Source: Sipunculus nudus
Taxonomy: Eukaryota > Annelida > Sipuncula > Golfingiida > Sipunculidae
NCBI GenBank assembly: GCA_026874595.1
Contig: CM049313.1
Location: 44,234,659 to 44,298,658 of the forward strand
Direction of reading: 5' to 3'
DNA length: 64,000 nt
The notes beneath the pieces are model-generated. The model was not told the origin of the DNA, did no database searches, and worked only from the letters and a program-made list of their open reading frames with translations. The translations under genes and the position numbers were made by a program. This document shows, in pieces, positions 39,200 through 47,064 of the stretch (within the stretch, counting starts at the first letter, position 1; each line of letters opens with the position of its first letter).

Positions 39200-40506
39200 A
39201 TCAGGACCACGTTTACGCGTATTCTCAATTCAATCCAGACGAGCAAGTTTTTGTAGCCCATTTAACCCGTCCTTTGTACAATCCGACACAGTCATGGGAA
39301 GTCGCTTGCGATATGATCACCTACCCCCGACAGAAAGGTGTATGTTTTCCCAAACAAGCTACAATGAAACTAGCATTATACAAAACCGATGCGGAAAGTT
39401 CACATGATATTGATAACATGAAACTGTTTCCAAATTTAAAACGAAATTTAAATTTTGAAAACCCTTCAAAGGATTTAGTTACATTTATAACGTGCAATGA
39501 AGATGTGGAATACGAACCAACAGTAACATTTGATTTAGGTTGTGATGTCAATTTTACACCGGAAGAATATACCAATTATTTAAACGGGGCATTAAAAGTA
39601 TTATTTGAAAATACACCTTGCAAAGGAAAAAAGTCCATGCGTGGCGACCAAATTGATGTAAATAATGATAATTCCCCGAAATACGCCCGTGATTTTATGT
39701 TTGAATTTAAATACGATAAGAATACTGAAAAATTAACTTTAACGATGGAATTTATTAAAAATAAAGGGGAAGTGAATAAAACAGATATTTTTACAGATTA
39801 TATTTATGGGATTTATTGTTCGTCAGGTATTTTAAGTTATTTTGGTGTCACGCAAGACGTGACATTATTTTTTCCATTAAATCATTTTAGAAAAAATCAT
39901 GTTTTATTTAAATACAATACGGAAAGGGTCATATGCAATTTTATTGAACCGGAAAAAGTATTGGAATTTACAACAGTGCCAAAAAAATTATTAGGAAAGG
40001 TCATTTTAAATCGAAATAAATCGTGGGCAGATAACGGAACATCAAAAAGTACATGGCCCAACTGGGAACGTTTAACGATGAGTTACGAATTTGAAAAAGT
40101 AAATTACATGTCAGAATCCCGTACGTTTATGCTTTCGTGCAATTTAATTACACCGAGCTATATTTGGGGACGCGAAGATCAAGAAAGCCGTGCGGATATG
40201 TACCCGTTGTTAGTCTGGCCGTCTGGGGCACGTGGACATTACGAACCGAAAAGTTTAAAATTTTTCCCGGTGCAACCGACTCAAGAAACCAATGTCGTTA
40301 TTTTTAAATTGCAAGATATGGATTCCCATCACACGTTAATGTTAGAAAAAGGGAACGTGGTAGTCGGATTACTTTTCCGGTATAACCCAACACCCAAGCA
40401 CAGTATATTTTATCAACCAATCACGTATCCCCGTCGTTGGGACGAGTCTTCTGATTGGTCCGATATGATCCAGTCGTATGACATGAGCTACCCGTCTTTC
40501 TATTGA
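39196..40506 (+). CDS. 436-aa structural-type protein, distant paralog of the 51849 and 53148 genes
   Basis: The start overlaps the previous stop as ATGA. Near the N-terminus is SWEVACDMITYPRQ, resembling the (W)EVALT...P..W element of the two 420-aa proteins at 51849 and 53148. Such proteins recur in Polintons of aquatic invertebrates as I remember them and are likely structural. Possible roles include penton/minor capsid or spike-type proteins; I cannot decide. No signal peptide or transmembrane segment is seen. Confidence 0.8.
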   Translation: MNQDHVYAYSQFNPDEQVFVAHLTRPLYNPTQSWEVACDMITYPRQKGVCFPKQATMKLALYKTDAESSHDIDNMKLFPNLKRNLNFENPSKDLVTFITCNEDVEYEPTVTFDLGCDVNFTPEEYTNYLNGALKVLFENTPCKGKKSMRGDQIDVNNDNSPKYARDFMFEFKYDKNTEKLTLTMEFIKNKGEVNKTDIFTDYIYGIYCSSGILSYFGVTQDVTLFFPLNHFRKNHVLFKYNTERVICNFIEPEKVLEFTTVPKKLLGKVILNRNKSWADNGTSKSTWPNWERLTMSYEFEKVNYMSESRTFMLSCNLITPSYIWGREDQESRADMYPLLVWPSGARGHYEPKSLKFFPVQPTQETNVVIFKLQDMDSHHTLMLEKGNVVVGLLFRYNPTPKHSIFYQPITYPRRWDESSDWSDMIQSYDMSYPSFY

Positions 40507-40515
40507 GCAGGAGGC

Positions 40516-40523
40516 TATATAAA
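40516..40523 (+). promoter_or_regulatory. TATA box of the 223-aa gene
   Basis: TATATAAA, 42 bp before the ATG at 40558. An out-of-frame ATG lies at 40547. Confidence 0.7.
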
Positions 40524-40557
40524 CCCGGTCCAAATTTTATAAAGGCATGGTGAAAAG

Positions 40558-41229
40558 ATGGATTTCACATCACAAGCCGACAAATATGCGCCTTCGTACG
40601 CATCGAATTCCGGTTTAAACAAACCTGCTGTGAATTTTGCTTGTAATTTATTGTACAATTGGGTAAAAGGAAACGTCCCTTTACCGAAATCGCAAGTGGA
40701 TTTACTATATAAGTACGACATCGATACATTAGTCACTCCTGAATCTTCTTACCAGGAACGTAAAAAGTTTTTAACTAAAACAGAACAAGGACGTAAAATC
40801 CGGGATTTTTTATCAAAAGAATTATGCAAAAATTGGTGTACAAAGAAACCGGAGAAGGACCCCCCACCCAATTCGAAACCCCGTTCACAGAAAAACAATC
40901 ATCCGGAAGACGAGTTTTACGAGACACTGCCCGAAGACAGGTACGATCCCCTCCCCGCCGAAGAACAATATCACGAAGAGAACGGCGAGTACCCGTACCC
41001 CGAACCTATTCCTACCGTGATCCGTCCCCGCCGTCCCCAAGGGGTACGGAGGAGGAGGAGGAGGTACGCCCCGTATACCATCCCACGCCGTCCCGTATAT
41101 TACGAAGAGGACGAGGAATATTCAGAAACGTCCGAACCACAAGAGGAGGAGGAGGAGGAGGAAGTTCCCGTGGAAGAGATTTGGGAAGAAATGGACGAAC
41201 CCCCGAGACAAAGGAGAAGAAAGACATAA
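40558..41229 (+). CDS. Unrecognised 223-aa protein with acidic and Arg-rich tail
   Basis: Residues 1-95 look folded and helical; the rest is charged and disordered, with an RRRRRR stretch, a run of Glu and a final RQRRRK. No family is recognised. The stop lies in a weak TATA-like CATAAAAA (41225-41232) that may serve the integrase. An alternative frame (40824-41276, 150 codons, Arg- and Gly-rich) is also open over the low-complexity half; it is probably a shadow. Confidence 0.8.
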   Translation: MDFTSQADKYAPSYASNSGLNKPAVNFACNLLYNWVKGNVPLPKSQVDLLYKYDIDTLVTPESSYQERKKFLTKTEQGRKIRDFLSKELCKNWCTKKPEKDPPPNSKPRSQKNNHPEDEFYETLPEDRYDPLPAEEQYHEENGEYPYPEPIPTVIRPRRPQGVRRRRRRYAPYTIPRRPVYYEEDEEYSETSEPQEEEEEEEVPVEEIWEEMDEPPRQRRRKT

Positions 41230-41279
41230 AAACCCGTAACGTCAAACGTGAAGTGGATTTTTATTTTCCTTTTTAGACA

Positions 41280-42344
41280 ATGGAGAAGGCTTTTGAAAAA
41301 GGTCCGTACGCTTTTACGGGCGATGCTAAAAAACTAGCTCAAAGAGCTGGCGTTTCTCGGGAAAAAGCAGCAGAATTTTTAGGACGGCAAAATGCGTACA
41401 CGTTGTTTAAACCGGTCCGTCGAAAATACAGGCGAAGTAAAACGTTGGTAGGAGGTCTCGACGCCCAGTGGCAGGGGGATTTAGCTGATATGCAAAAATT
41501 AGCGCATTACAATAAAAATTACCGGTACATTTTAACGGTCGTGGATATTTTATCGAGGTTTGCTTGGGCGGTGCCATTAAAAGATAAATCGGGCATTCAT
41601 GTGAAAAATGGGTTGGAATCTATTTTCAAATCCAGTAAAAGGATCCCTCAAAAATTACAAACGGATGAAGGGTTAGAATTTCGGAATAAACAAGTTCAAG
41701 AATTAATGCACGATCATGATATCACATGGTTTGCAACAAGAAACCGGGACGTGAAAGCAAGTTTAGTGGAACGGTTTAACCGTACGTTAAAACGACGTTT
41801 GTTTGCAGCCATGACTCATCATAATACCCGGCAATGGTTGAACGATTTACCTCAAGCTATTGACGAATACAATTCCCGCCCGCACACATCCCATGGCATG
41901 GCCCCGAAAGACGTGACATCGAAAAATCAAAGCAAAGTATGGCGGATTTTATACGGGCATCCAAAAGATTTACACCGGGAAACATCCAATAAGAATATAT
42001 TTAAACCGGGGACCAAAGTGGTATTAAGCAGTGTGAAGAAAAATACATTTGCTGAACAGGGGTACATTCCCCGTTGGACGGAAGAAACGTTTACGGTAAA
42101 ACGGATGTATCCAGAAGTCGGGGGTGTGGACGTGTACGAAATTGAAGACGAAGAAGGAGAACCTATAAAAGGTCGATTTTACCGGGAAGAATTACAAAAA
42201 GTAAGTACACCCCGTCCGGCTAAAGTAGAAGAAAAAGTATTAGAACGCAAAAAAGGATGGAAATTGGTGAAATGGAGAGGGTATCCGGAAAAATACAGCA
42301 CATGGGTAAAAATCAAAAAACGGCGTGGTGCTCGAAAAGTTTAG
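41280..42344 (+). CDS. int: Retrovirus-type integrase with C-terminal chromodomain
   Basis: This 354-aa enzyme would insert the element into host DNA. The rve core has the catalytic triad D67 (WQGDLADM), D129 (QTDEGLEFR) and E164 (SLVERFNRTLKRR), with 34 residues between D129 and E164. A Tyr-Asn-Arg-Pro-His segment (EYNSRPHTSHG) follows, as in LTR-retrotransposon and Polinton integrases. Near residues 318-348 is a chromodomain-like motif (KLVKWRGYPEKYSTWV), which in related integrases binds modified histones and steers target choice. No HHCC zinc finger was seen; the N-terminal 60 residues are basic and helical. The last 43 bases overlap the next gene. Confidence 0.95.
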   Translation: MEKAFEKGPYAFTGDAKKLAQRAGVSREKAAEFLGRQNAYTLFKPVRRKYRRSKTLVGGLDAQWQGDLADMQKLAHYNKNYRYILTVVDILSRFAWAVPLKDKSGIHVKNGLESIFKSSKRIPQKLQTDEGLEFRNKQVQELMHDHDITWFATRNRDVKASLVERFNRTLKRRLFAAMTHHNTRQWLNDLPQAIDEYNSRPHTSHGMAPKDVTSKNQSKVWRILYGHPKDLHRETSNKNIFKPGTKVVLSSVKKNTFAEQGYIPRWTEETFTVKRMYPEVGGVDVYEIEDEEGEPIKGRFYREELQKVSTPRPAKVEEKVLERKKGWKLVKWRGYPEKYSTWVKIKKRRGARKV

Positions 42345-42547
42345 CGTTGTTTATTACCCAATTATCGATCATATCTATTTTAATCATTACGGCATTAACT
42401 ATTTTAGCGGGGAATTTTTGCAATCCGGAAGACAGGACATACTGGGCAGGAGTGTTATCAGCTTCGGCGGGGTATATTATGCCGACCCCGAAACTGAAAC
42501 GTATAAAAAGAGGTATGGAAAATGAATCGGGTATTCCGTTTGAATAA
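42302..42547 (+). CDS. 81-aa single-span membrane protein
   Basis: It starts within the integrase gene in another frame. After about 15 residues comes a hydrophobic span (ALFITQLSIISILIITALTI), then CNPEDRTYWAGVLSASAGY and a basic end. Small one-span proteins of this kind occur in other Polintons. A role in entry, assembly or membrane penetration is possible. The stop overlaps the next start as TAATG. I chose ATG 42302 because it gives the most compact protein; an earlier in-frame ATG exists at 42257. Confidence 0.75.
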   Translation: MGKNQKTAWCSKSLALFITQLSIISILIITALTILAGNFCNPEDRTYWAGVLSASAGYIMPTPKLKRIKRGMENESGIPFE

Positions 42548-43101
42548 TGCGGGCCAGATTAACCACAGCGACAGGGTTTGGGACCCGTGGAGTACGAACA
42601 CGGGCCGGTTTATTGGGCGGGGGGCAATATAAATTGAATACCAATTTGATGCAAGCTGTAAATATTAAACCCAATACAGCGTTCATTCGACCGCAACCTC
42701 TACCGATGCAAGGGAAAAAAGGTAGTGTGCCTTTAGTTCCGGAAGACATGTTATTTTCTCAGGGCTACCATGTCGAAAAACCCAGGATCGATTTTGAACG
42801 AATGGGTGTAGGTCCTCCGACTGATGCCCAGCAACGGGATGCCGCCATGTACAACCAGTTTAAGAAAAATTATTTAGCTCCACATGCGACTTATTTGCCT
42901 TATGAAGAACGCTTCCAGTTACCGTTCCGTCAGATGCAAGAACAAGACCAATCGCCTTACGGGACTTTAGCTTACCCGGCCGAGATGTTTGGTGCTGTGG
43001 AAGAAGAACCGTTAGTGTACCAGGAAGATTATGAGGAAGAACCCCCATTAAAACGGGAACGGCGAGAAGTCAGAAGAAAGCGGGTCAAATTGTACTATTG
43101 A
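42547..43101 (+). CDS. Unrecognised 184-aa protein
   Basis: It starts at the TAATG overlap with the membrane protein gene. The N-terminus is basic and Gly-rich, the middle has YNQFKKNYL and aromatic-rich sequence, and the tail is acidic then strongly basic (KRERREVRRKRVKLYY), which may bind DNA or serve as a nuclear signal. No family is recognised. It lies in a run of small probable virion genes. Confidence 0.8.
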   Translation: MRARLTTATGFGTRGVRTRAGLLGGGQYKLNTNLMQAVNIKPNTAFIRPQPLPMQGKKGSVPLVPEDMLFSQGYHVEKPRIDFERMGVGPPTDAQQRDAAMYNQFKKNYLAPHATYLPYEERFQLPFRQMQEQDQSPYGTLAYPAEMFGAVEEEPLVYQEDYEEEPPLKRERREVRRKRVKLYY

Positions 43102-43109
43102 GCAAAAAG

Positions 43110-43117
43110 TATAAAAG
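43110..43117 (+). promoter_or_regulatory. TATA box of the 51-aa basic gene
   Basis: TATAAAAG, 35 bp before the ATG at 43152. Confidence 0.65.
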
Positions 43118-43151
43118 GCCAGCACAGAAACGGTTAAGCAATCGTTTCATC

Positions 43152-43307
43152 ATGAAACGTGCAAAGAAACAGAAGCTTTCGTCAGGCAAAGCCGTAAAAC
43201 GAAATTTGACGAGCATCAATACCCTCAAGGACAAAGGGTATATATATTTAGCAGGACGTAATTATCCTAAGTGGTACGGAGGACGAACATGGTACACTCA
43301 AAATTAA
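43152..43307 (+). CDS. 51-aa basic core-type protein
   Basis: The first ATG after the TATA box opens a 51-codon frame beginning MKRAKKQKLSSGKAVKRN, so Lys-rich, and ending in aromatic residues (YPKWYGGRTWYTQN). A small basic protein in this position recalls the adenovirus-like core peptide X of adintoviruses, by size and charge only. It overlaps the next gene by 19 nt in another frame. The open frame extends upstream to 43098 but without an ATG. Confidence 0.6.
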   Translation: MKRAKKQKLSSGKAVKRNLTSINTLKDKGYIYLAGRNYPKWYGGRTWYTQN

Positions 43308-43723
43308 AATGTAAACGCAAATTAAAACATAAAGTGAAAAAAACGAAAAAACAATATGAAAAGGCCAAAAAACAAATTCGTAAAGATGCTAAAGAATGTT
43401 TTGACAAGAATGAACCTCGTCCTCAGTGGTATCAGAAATTAATGAACCCTTTAACGGGCGGAACTCCTGGGCAAAAAGGCGAGTACCGTCCGGTAAGAAC
43501 TGGTGTGCAAGAAAAATGGTTACGTAGAATCCCTGGACGGTTTACTCAACCTGGCGAGACTCGACGTGAACCTTATACTGCGGGTACGGTTTATGACAGT
43601 TATGTCCCCACTGCTACAGAAGAACGTGAACCGTCCTTGATTATGACCCCGAGACCCCGTCCCTCACCAGTGATCACTCGGGAAGTCGGTGAAGACGGGT
43701 ACTATAACATTCAACCTATATAA
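43289..43723 (+). CDS. Unrecognised 144-aa basic protein
   Basis: The N-terminal 40 residues are very Lys-rich (KLKCKRKLKHKVKKTKKQYE); the rest is Pro- and Arg-rich with a Tyr-rich end (EDGYYNIQPI). It is probably a virion core or DNA-binding protein; no homolog is recognised. The start overlaps the preceding gene and the stop lies in the next TATA box (43717-43725). Confidence 0.75.
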   Translation: MVHSKLKCKRKLKHKVKKTKKQYEKAKKQIRKDAKECFDKNEPRPQWYQKLMNPLTGGTPGQKGEYRPVRTGVQEKWLRRIPGRFTQPGETRREPYTAGTVYDSYVPTATEEREPSLIMTPRPRPSPVITREVGEDGYYNIQPI

Positions 43724-43725
43724 AG
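43717..43725 (+). promoter_or_regulatory. TATA box containing the preceding stop codon
   Basis: TATATAAAG contains the TAA at 43721-43723 and is about 30 bp before the ATG at 43754. Confidence 0.75.
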
Positions 43726-43753
43726 CAAAAACTTTTAGGGAAACCAAACAATT

Positions 43754-45388
43754 ATGGCGCGTGGACGGAAACGAAAAGACGATAGTGAGCTGAAACGGCC
43801 ACGGGGACGGCCGTTGAAAAAAGAAAAAACACCCCCGAAATCACCAAAAAGGAAAGAACGGGAAAAAAAGATTTTAGTCTTTGAAACGAAAAAAGGACCG
43901 AAAATGGTCAGTATATTAAAGAAATTAGCCCCACCGAAAAAACCACCCGGCCGGCCGGATTTCCGTGTTTTAAATCAGACCCAACCAATGACTTACCGGT
44001 TAAAAAGTCCAACCCGCTACCCACCACCTACAGCTACCGTCAGCAAACGTCCACCCAGCCCGGTACCAGTACCTAGCCCCGAATTTAAAAAATTAATTGA
44101 AACGGCAACGACCGATTTCAGTGAAATTGAGCTTTACTTGCACGGGAGTACTGTTCAAGAAACCGAAAATTTATACCGGACTCAAGAACGTCAACCCGGT
44201 AAACCTTTACCACCATCTCAAAACCCCCCACCCAAACCTGTCCCTGCGGTCGCACAGAAACCTGTTCCGGTCACATTTGCCCGGTTTTCTCCTTTAAGCA
44301 GAGCAAAACCTTCTCCTAAACCACAACCTAAAACTAACCGACCCCGTTTAGTTCCTAAAATCCCCGGAGGAGACAATGTTGTGCGAGGAAAAAGCGGGGT
44401 CCGAATGAAATTAGCATTAAAAAAACCTAAACCGAGTGATGCGGTAAAACGGCTCCTCTTTACAGATAAACCCCCTCAACCACCACCTAAACCACCGACT
44501 CCACCACCCCCGTTACGGCTACCGACTCCTCCGAAACCGTTAATCCGCCCTATTCCTCCACCGGTCAATACGTTAGTGAGTACGACCATGTTACCAATAA
44601 TGAGCGTGAAAGCACAACCATTGGTCCCTCCAAAAACAAGATCCAGTGAAACCGATACCCGTGAAATCGAAATGCAAACAGATATGCCCGTGAGAGCGAC
44701 AGTCGGGACCCAATCGTTAGTGCCTACCAACGAAATGGCCATTCAAACCCGTCCGACAGTGGGTGAAGGTATAGCCACGCAAACTGAAGATCCCGGGGAT
44801 AAAATCGACAGCGGGACCCAAGCGGGACCGGGCTTAGGTATCCCACCCCCGAATGCGCACGTGTTAAAAAGCGATGTTAAAGAATCGTTCCGTCGGAATG
44901 CTAGTATTTTAAAACATTTAGCTGCACAACCGAAAAGCATTTTAATGGATCAAACTTTACGTAAAGAAACGTTCAGCACTTCCCCCGATGAATTTATTCG
45001 AATGATCGCTTTAGCGTTAGCTATAATCTCAGAAACGTTATTATGTATCCGGGAAGAATTGAAAAACGATAATATGGCCTTTTGGCAATTTGTAGCTTCT
45101 CGAGGCGATATTCCTCCGTATTACCGGGTGGATCGTAATTTAGCTCAAACCGTTTCTAAACACACGGGATTACCGGCGAACACAGTACGTAATTTATCCA
45201 ACAGTATCGGGAAATGGGAATCGGTGAATGCTAGAACCATCGATGTGGCTCGAGAATCGTTAGAAAACCCATCGGGTCGGACATGGTATTTAAGGTTGAT
45301 TTTAGAAAATACCCATGATCAAGAATTTACGGATTTGATCATTTTAGCTTTAAAATATTTCGCCGGGATAATGGATGAAATAGTATAA
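43754..45388 (+). CDS. 544-aa Pro-rich protein with AT-hook-like N-terminus and a QT/TQ motif ladder
   Basis: The N-terminus carries RPRGRPLKK, an AT-hook-like DNA-minor-groove motif, in a Lys-rich region. A long Pro-rich stretch (about residues 40-295) follows. Between about 306 and 356, five motifs of the form QT/TQ (MQTDM, GTQS, IQTRP, ATQTED, GTQAG) recur about every 12 residues, like dynein light chain LC8 binding ladders. The last 170 residues look folded and helical. No family is recognised. DNA-binding plus possible motor binding would suit a core protein that also helps transport; this is inference. The TAA lies in the next TATA box. Confidence 0.8.
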   Translation: MARGRKRKDDSELKRPRGRPLKKEKTPPKSPKRKEREKKILVFETKKGPKMVSILKKLAPPKKPPGRPDFRVLNQTQPMTYRLKSPTRYPPPTATVSKRPPSPVPVPSPEFKKLIETATTDFSEIELYLHGSTVQETENLYRTQERQPGKPLPPSQNPPPKPVPAVAQKPVPVTFARFSPLSRAKPSPKPQPKTNRPRLVPKIPGGDNVVRGKSGVRMKLALKKPKPSDAVKRLLFTDKPPQPPPKPPTPPPPLRLPTPPKPLIRPIPPPVNTLVSTTMLPIMSVKAQPLVPPKTRSSETDTREIEMQTDMPVRATVGTQSLVPTNEMAIQTRPTVGEGIATQTEDPGDKIDSGTQAGPGLGIPPPNAHVLKSDVKESFRRNASILKHLAAQPKSILMDQTLRKETFSTSPDEFIRMIALALAIISETLLCIREELKNDNMAFWQFVASRGDIPPYYRVDRNLAQTVSKHTGLPANTVRNLSNSIGKWESVNARTIDVARESLENPSGRTWYLRLILENTHDQEFTDLIILALKYFAGIMDEIV

Positions 45389-45390
45389 AT
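45384..45390 (+). promoter_or_regulatory. TATA box of the first capsid gene, containing the preceding stop codon
   Basis: TATAAAT holds the TAA at 45386-45388; the capsid ATG is 36 bp downstream at 45426. Confidence 0.75.
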
Positions 45391-45425
45391 AGCATAAGGT
45401 ATCAGTTTTATCATTGTCAATCAAG

Positions 45426-47018
45426 ATGGTAGACGCCGCCACAGACATCGTCCAGCAAACCGCCTTGTTTGCTGGTGGAACGAAACAAGATTCTATTTCA
45501 CAAGGGCGATGGGTCAAAGTCGATCCTTTAACACCTTCGTACAAAACCGGAGGCCCCATCACTTTTTTTATCAGCGGGAATTCGTCCGAGTATATCGATT
45601 TGACAAATACCATGCTGGTGGTGAAAATGGGTATTTTCAACCAAGCCGGCAACCCGTGTCAAAAAGTCACTGAGGATTTCGTATCACCGGTCAATAATAT
45701 TATTCATACTATTTGGCGGCAAGTCAATATTAAATTGAATGGGACTGAATTGAATACACAAGATAACATGTACATGTACCGGGCGTATTTGGATAATTTA
45801 TTAGGGTACAATAAAGGATACAAAGACACCTGTTTATCCGGCATGACAGGTTGGTTTAAAGATACACCTGGTAAATTCGATGAATTGCCACGGGCGATGG
45901 ATAGTAGCAAAGATTACAGCAAGTCCACCGCCGGCACCGGCGGATTACACGACTGGAGCACGGACGACGGCGGGGGGAAAACCTCATACGAAAAGTACTC
46001 GTTCGATAAAACCACGTCAAGTTCGACGAGCGCAGGGAAGGAAATCTACCAGACGGTGATCATTCCGTCCGCCAACGGGGAAATTGGTTTAACTAAAAAT
46101 ACTGCCATTAAAGAATCAATTTTAACGGCGGCTTTAGGAAAAAATTATGGCATTTTAAATCGGTTTTTACAATTTTTTCCTAAAAACAATGAATTGTGCA
46201 CGAACAGTGAACGGTCTAAACAAATAACTTTTAAAGCCCCAATCCATAGCGATATTACCAACCAGAAAAAACTGTTACCCAATGGTGTTGATTTGACACT
46301 TGAATTTGATTTTACCGGATCCACCGAATTTCCTATCATGCAAATAGGAGGAAAAAATAATCAATTGAAAATTATGAATATGTACCTGGATGTCCGAAAA
46401 GTGCAACCGTCTCACCGTTTTCAACAAGCAGTTGAAGCGAATTTAGCCAGAAATATGCCTATTCGCTATCCTTTGAAACATACATTTATGAGAAGCCATA
46501 ATTTACCCGTAAGTGGTACTCAGGCGACATTGACCAATATGTTACAAGGGCAAATGCCACGTCGAATGGTATTTGCTTTTGTCGAAAGTAAAGCTTTAGC
46601 TGGAGATGAAACGAAAAACCCCTATAAATTAAAAGATTTAGGTGTCAATAAAGTTCAAGTGTATATGAACGGCCATCCCGTTCCGTCACAGCCGTACGAA
46701 CCAGATTGGGATAAAGATTGGAAACGGGAATATATTGATTTTTTAAATAATATCGGAGTGGTCCGTGGCGGGCTTGGTGTAGATATTTCTTATCAAGAGT
46801 TCAGGCAAGGGTATACGGTGTTTGCCATGGATTTTTCACCGACTTTGGCATCGGATGAAAAATACATTCAAGACCCGACTGTAGGGGTATTAAGAATGGA
46901 TTTAGGGTTCAAAGACCAAACAGCGTTGGCTGAACAACATATGGTCATCGTTTACTACGAAATGGATGGGGAAGTGACTATTGGGCAATCACGAGAAGTA
47001 TTGAAATCGTATACCTAA
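45426..47018 (+). CDS. Major capsid protein 1 (hexon-like, double jelly-roll type)
   Basis: This 530-aa protein should build the icosahedral shell. It opens QTALFAGGTKQDSISQGR and has the block VSPVNNIIHTIWRQVNIKL followed by LNTQDNMYMYRAYLDNLL, which resembles the VNN...H...V...LN...Y.YRAY..LL signature of Polinton and adintovirus major capsid proteins. Other shared blocks with the neighbour are MTGWFKDTPGKF and YGILNRFLQFFP. I choose ATG 45426 because of the TATA spacing; an open extension to 45414 has no ATG. The double jelly-roll fold is inferred from family resemblance and length. Confidence 0.9.
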   Translation: MVDAATDIVQQTALFAGGTKQDSISQGRWVKVDPLTPSYKTGGPITFFISGNSSEYIDLTNTMLVVKMGIFNQAGNPCQKVTEDFVSPVNNIIHTIWRQVNIKLNGTELNTQDNMYMYRAYLDNLLGYNKGYKDTCLSGMTGWFKDTPGKFDELPRAMDSSKDYSKSTAGTGGLHDWSTDDGGGKTSYEKYSFDKTTSSSTSAGKEIYQTVIIPSANGEIGLTKNTAIKESILTAALGKNYGILNRFLQFFPKNNELCTNSERSKQITFKAPIHSDITNQKKLLPNGVDLTLEFDFTGSTEFPIMQIGGKNNQLKIMNMYLDVRKVQPSHRFQQAVEANLARNMPIRYPLKHTFMRSHNLPVSGTQATLTNMLQGQMPRRMVFAFVESKALAGDETKNPYKLKDLGVNKVQVYMNGHPVPSQPYEPDWDKDWKREYIDFLNNIGVVRGGLGVDISYQEFRQGYTVFAMDFSPTLASDEKYIQDPTVGVLRMDLGFKDQTALAEQHMVIVYYEMDGEVTIGQSREVLKSYT

Positions 47019-47022
47019 AAAG

Positions 47023-47030
47023 TATAAAAG
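47023..47030 (+). promoter_or_regulatory. TATA box of the second capsid gene
   Basis: TATAAAAG, 35 bp before the ATG at 47065. A two-codon upstream ORF (ATGAATTAG, 47048-47056) lies between them. Confidence 0.75.
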
Positions 47031-47064
47031 GCATTTTTCATTTCACAAATGAATTAGTTCCATC

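Noticed and set aside
43098-43151. Longer form of the 51-aa protein starting at 43098
   Set aside because: There is no ATG there and the start would precede the TATA box at 43110.
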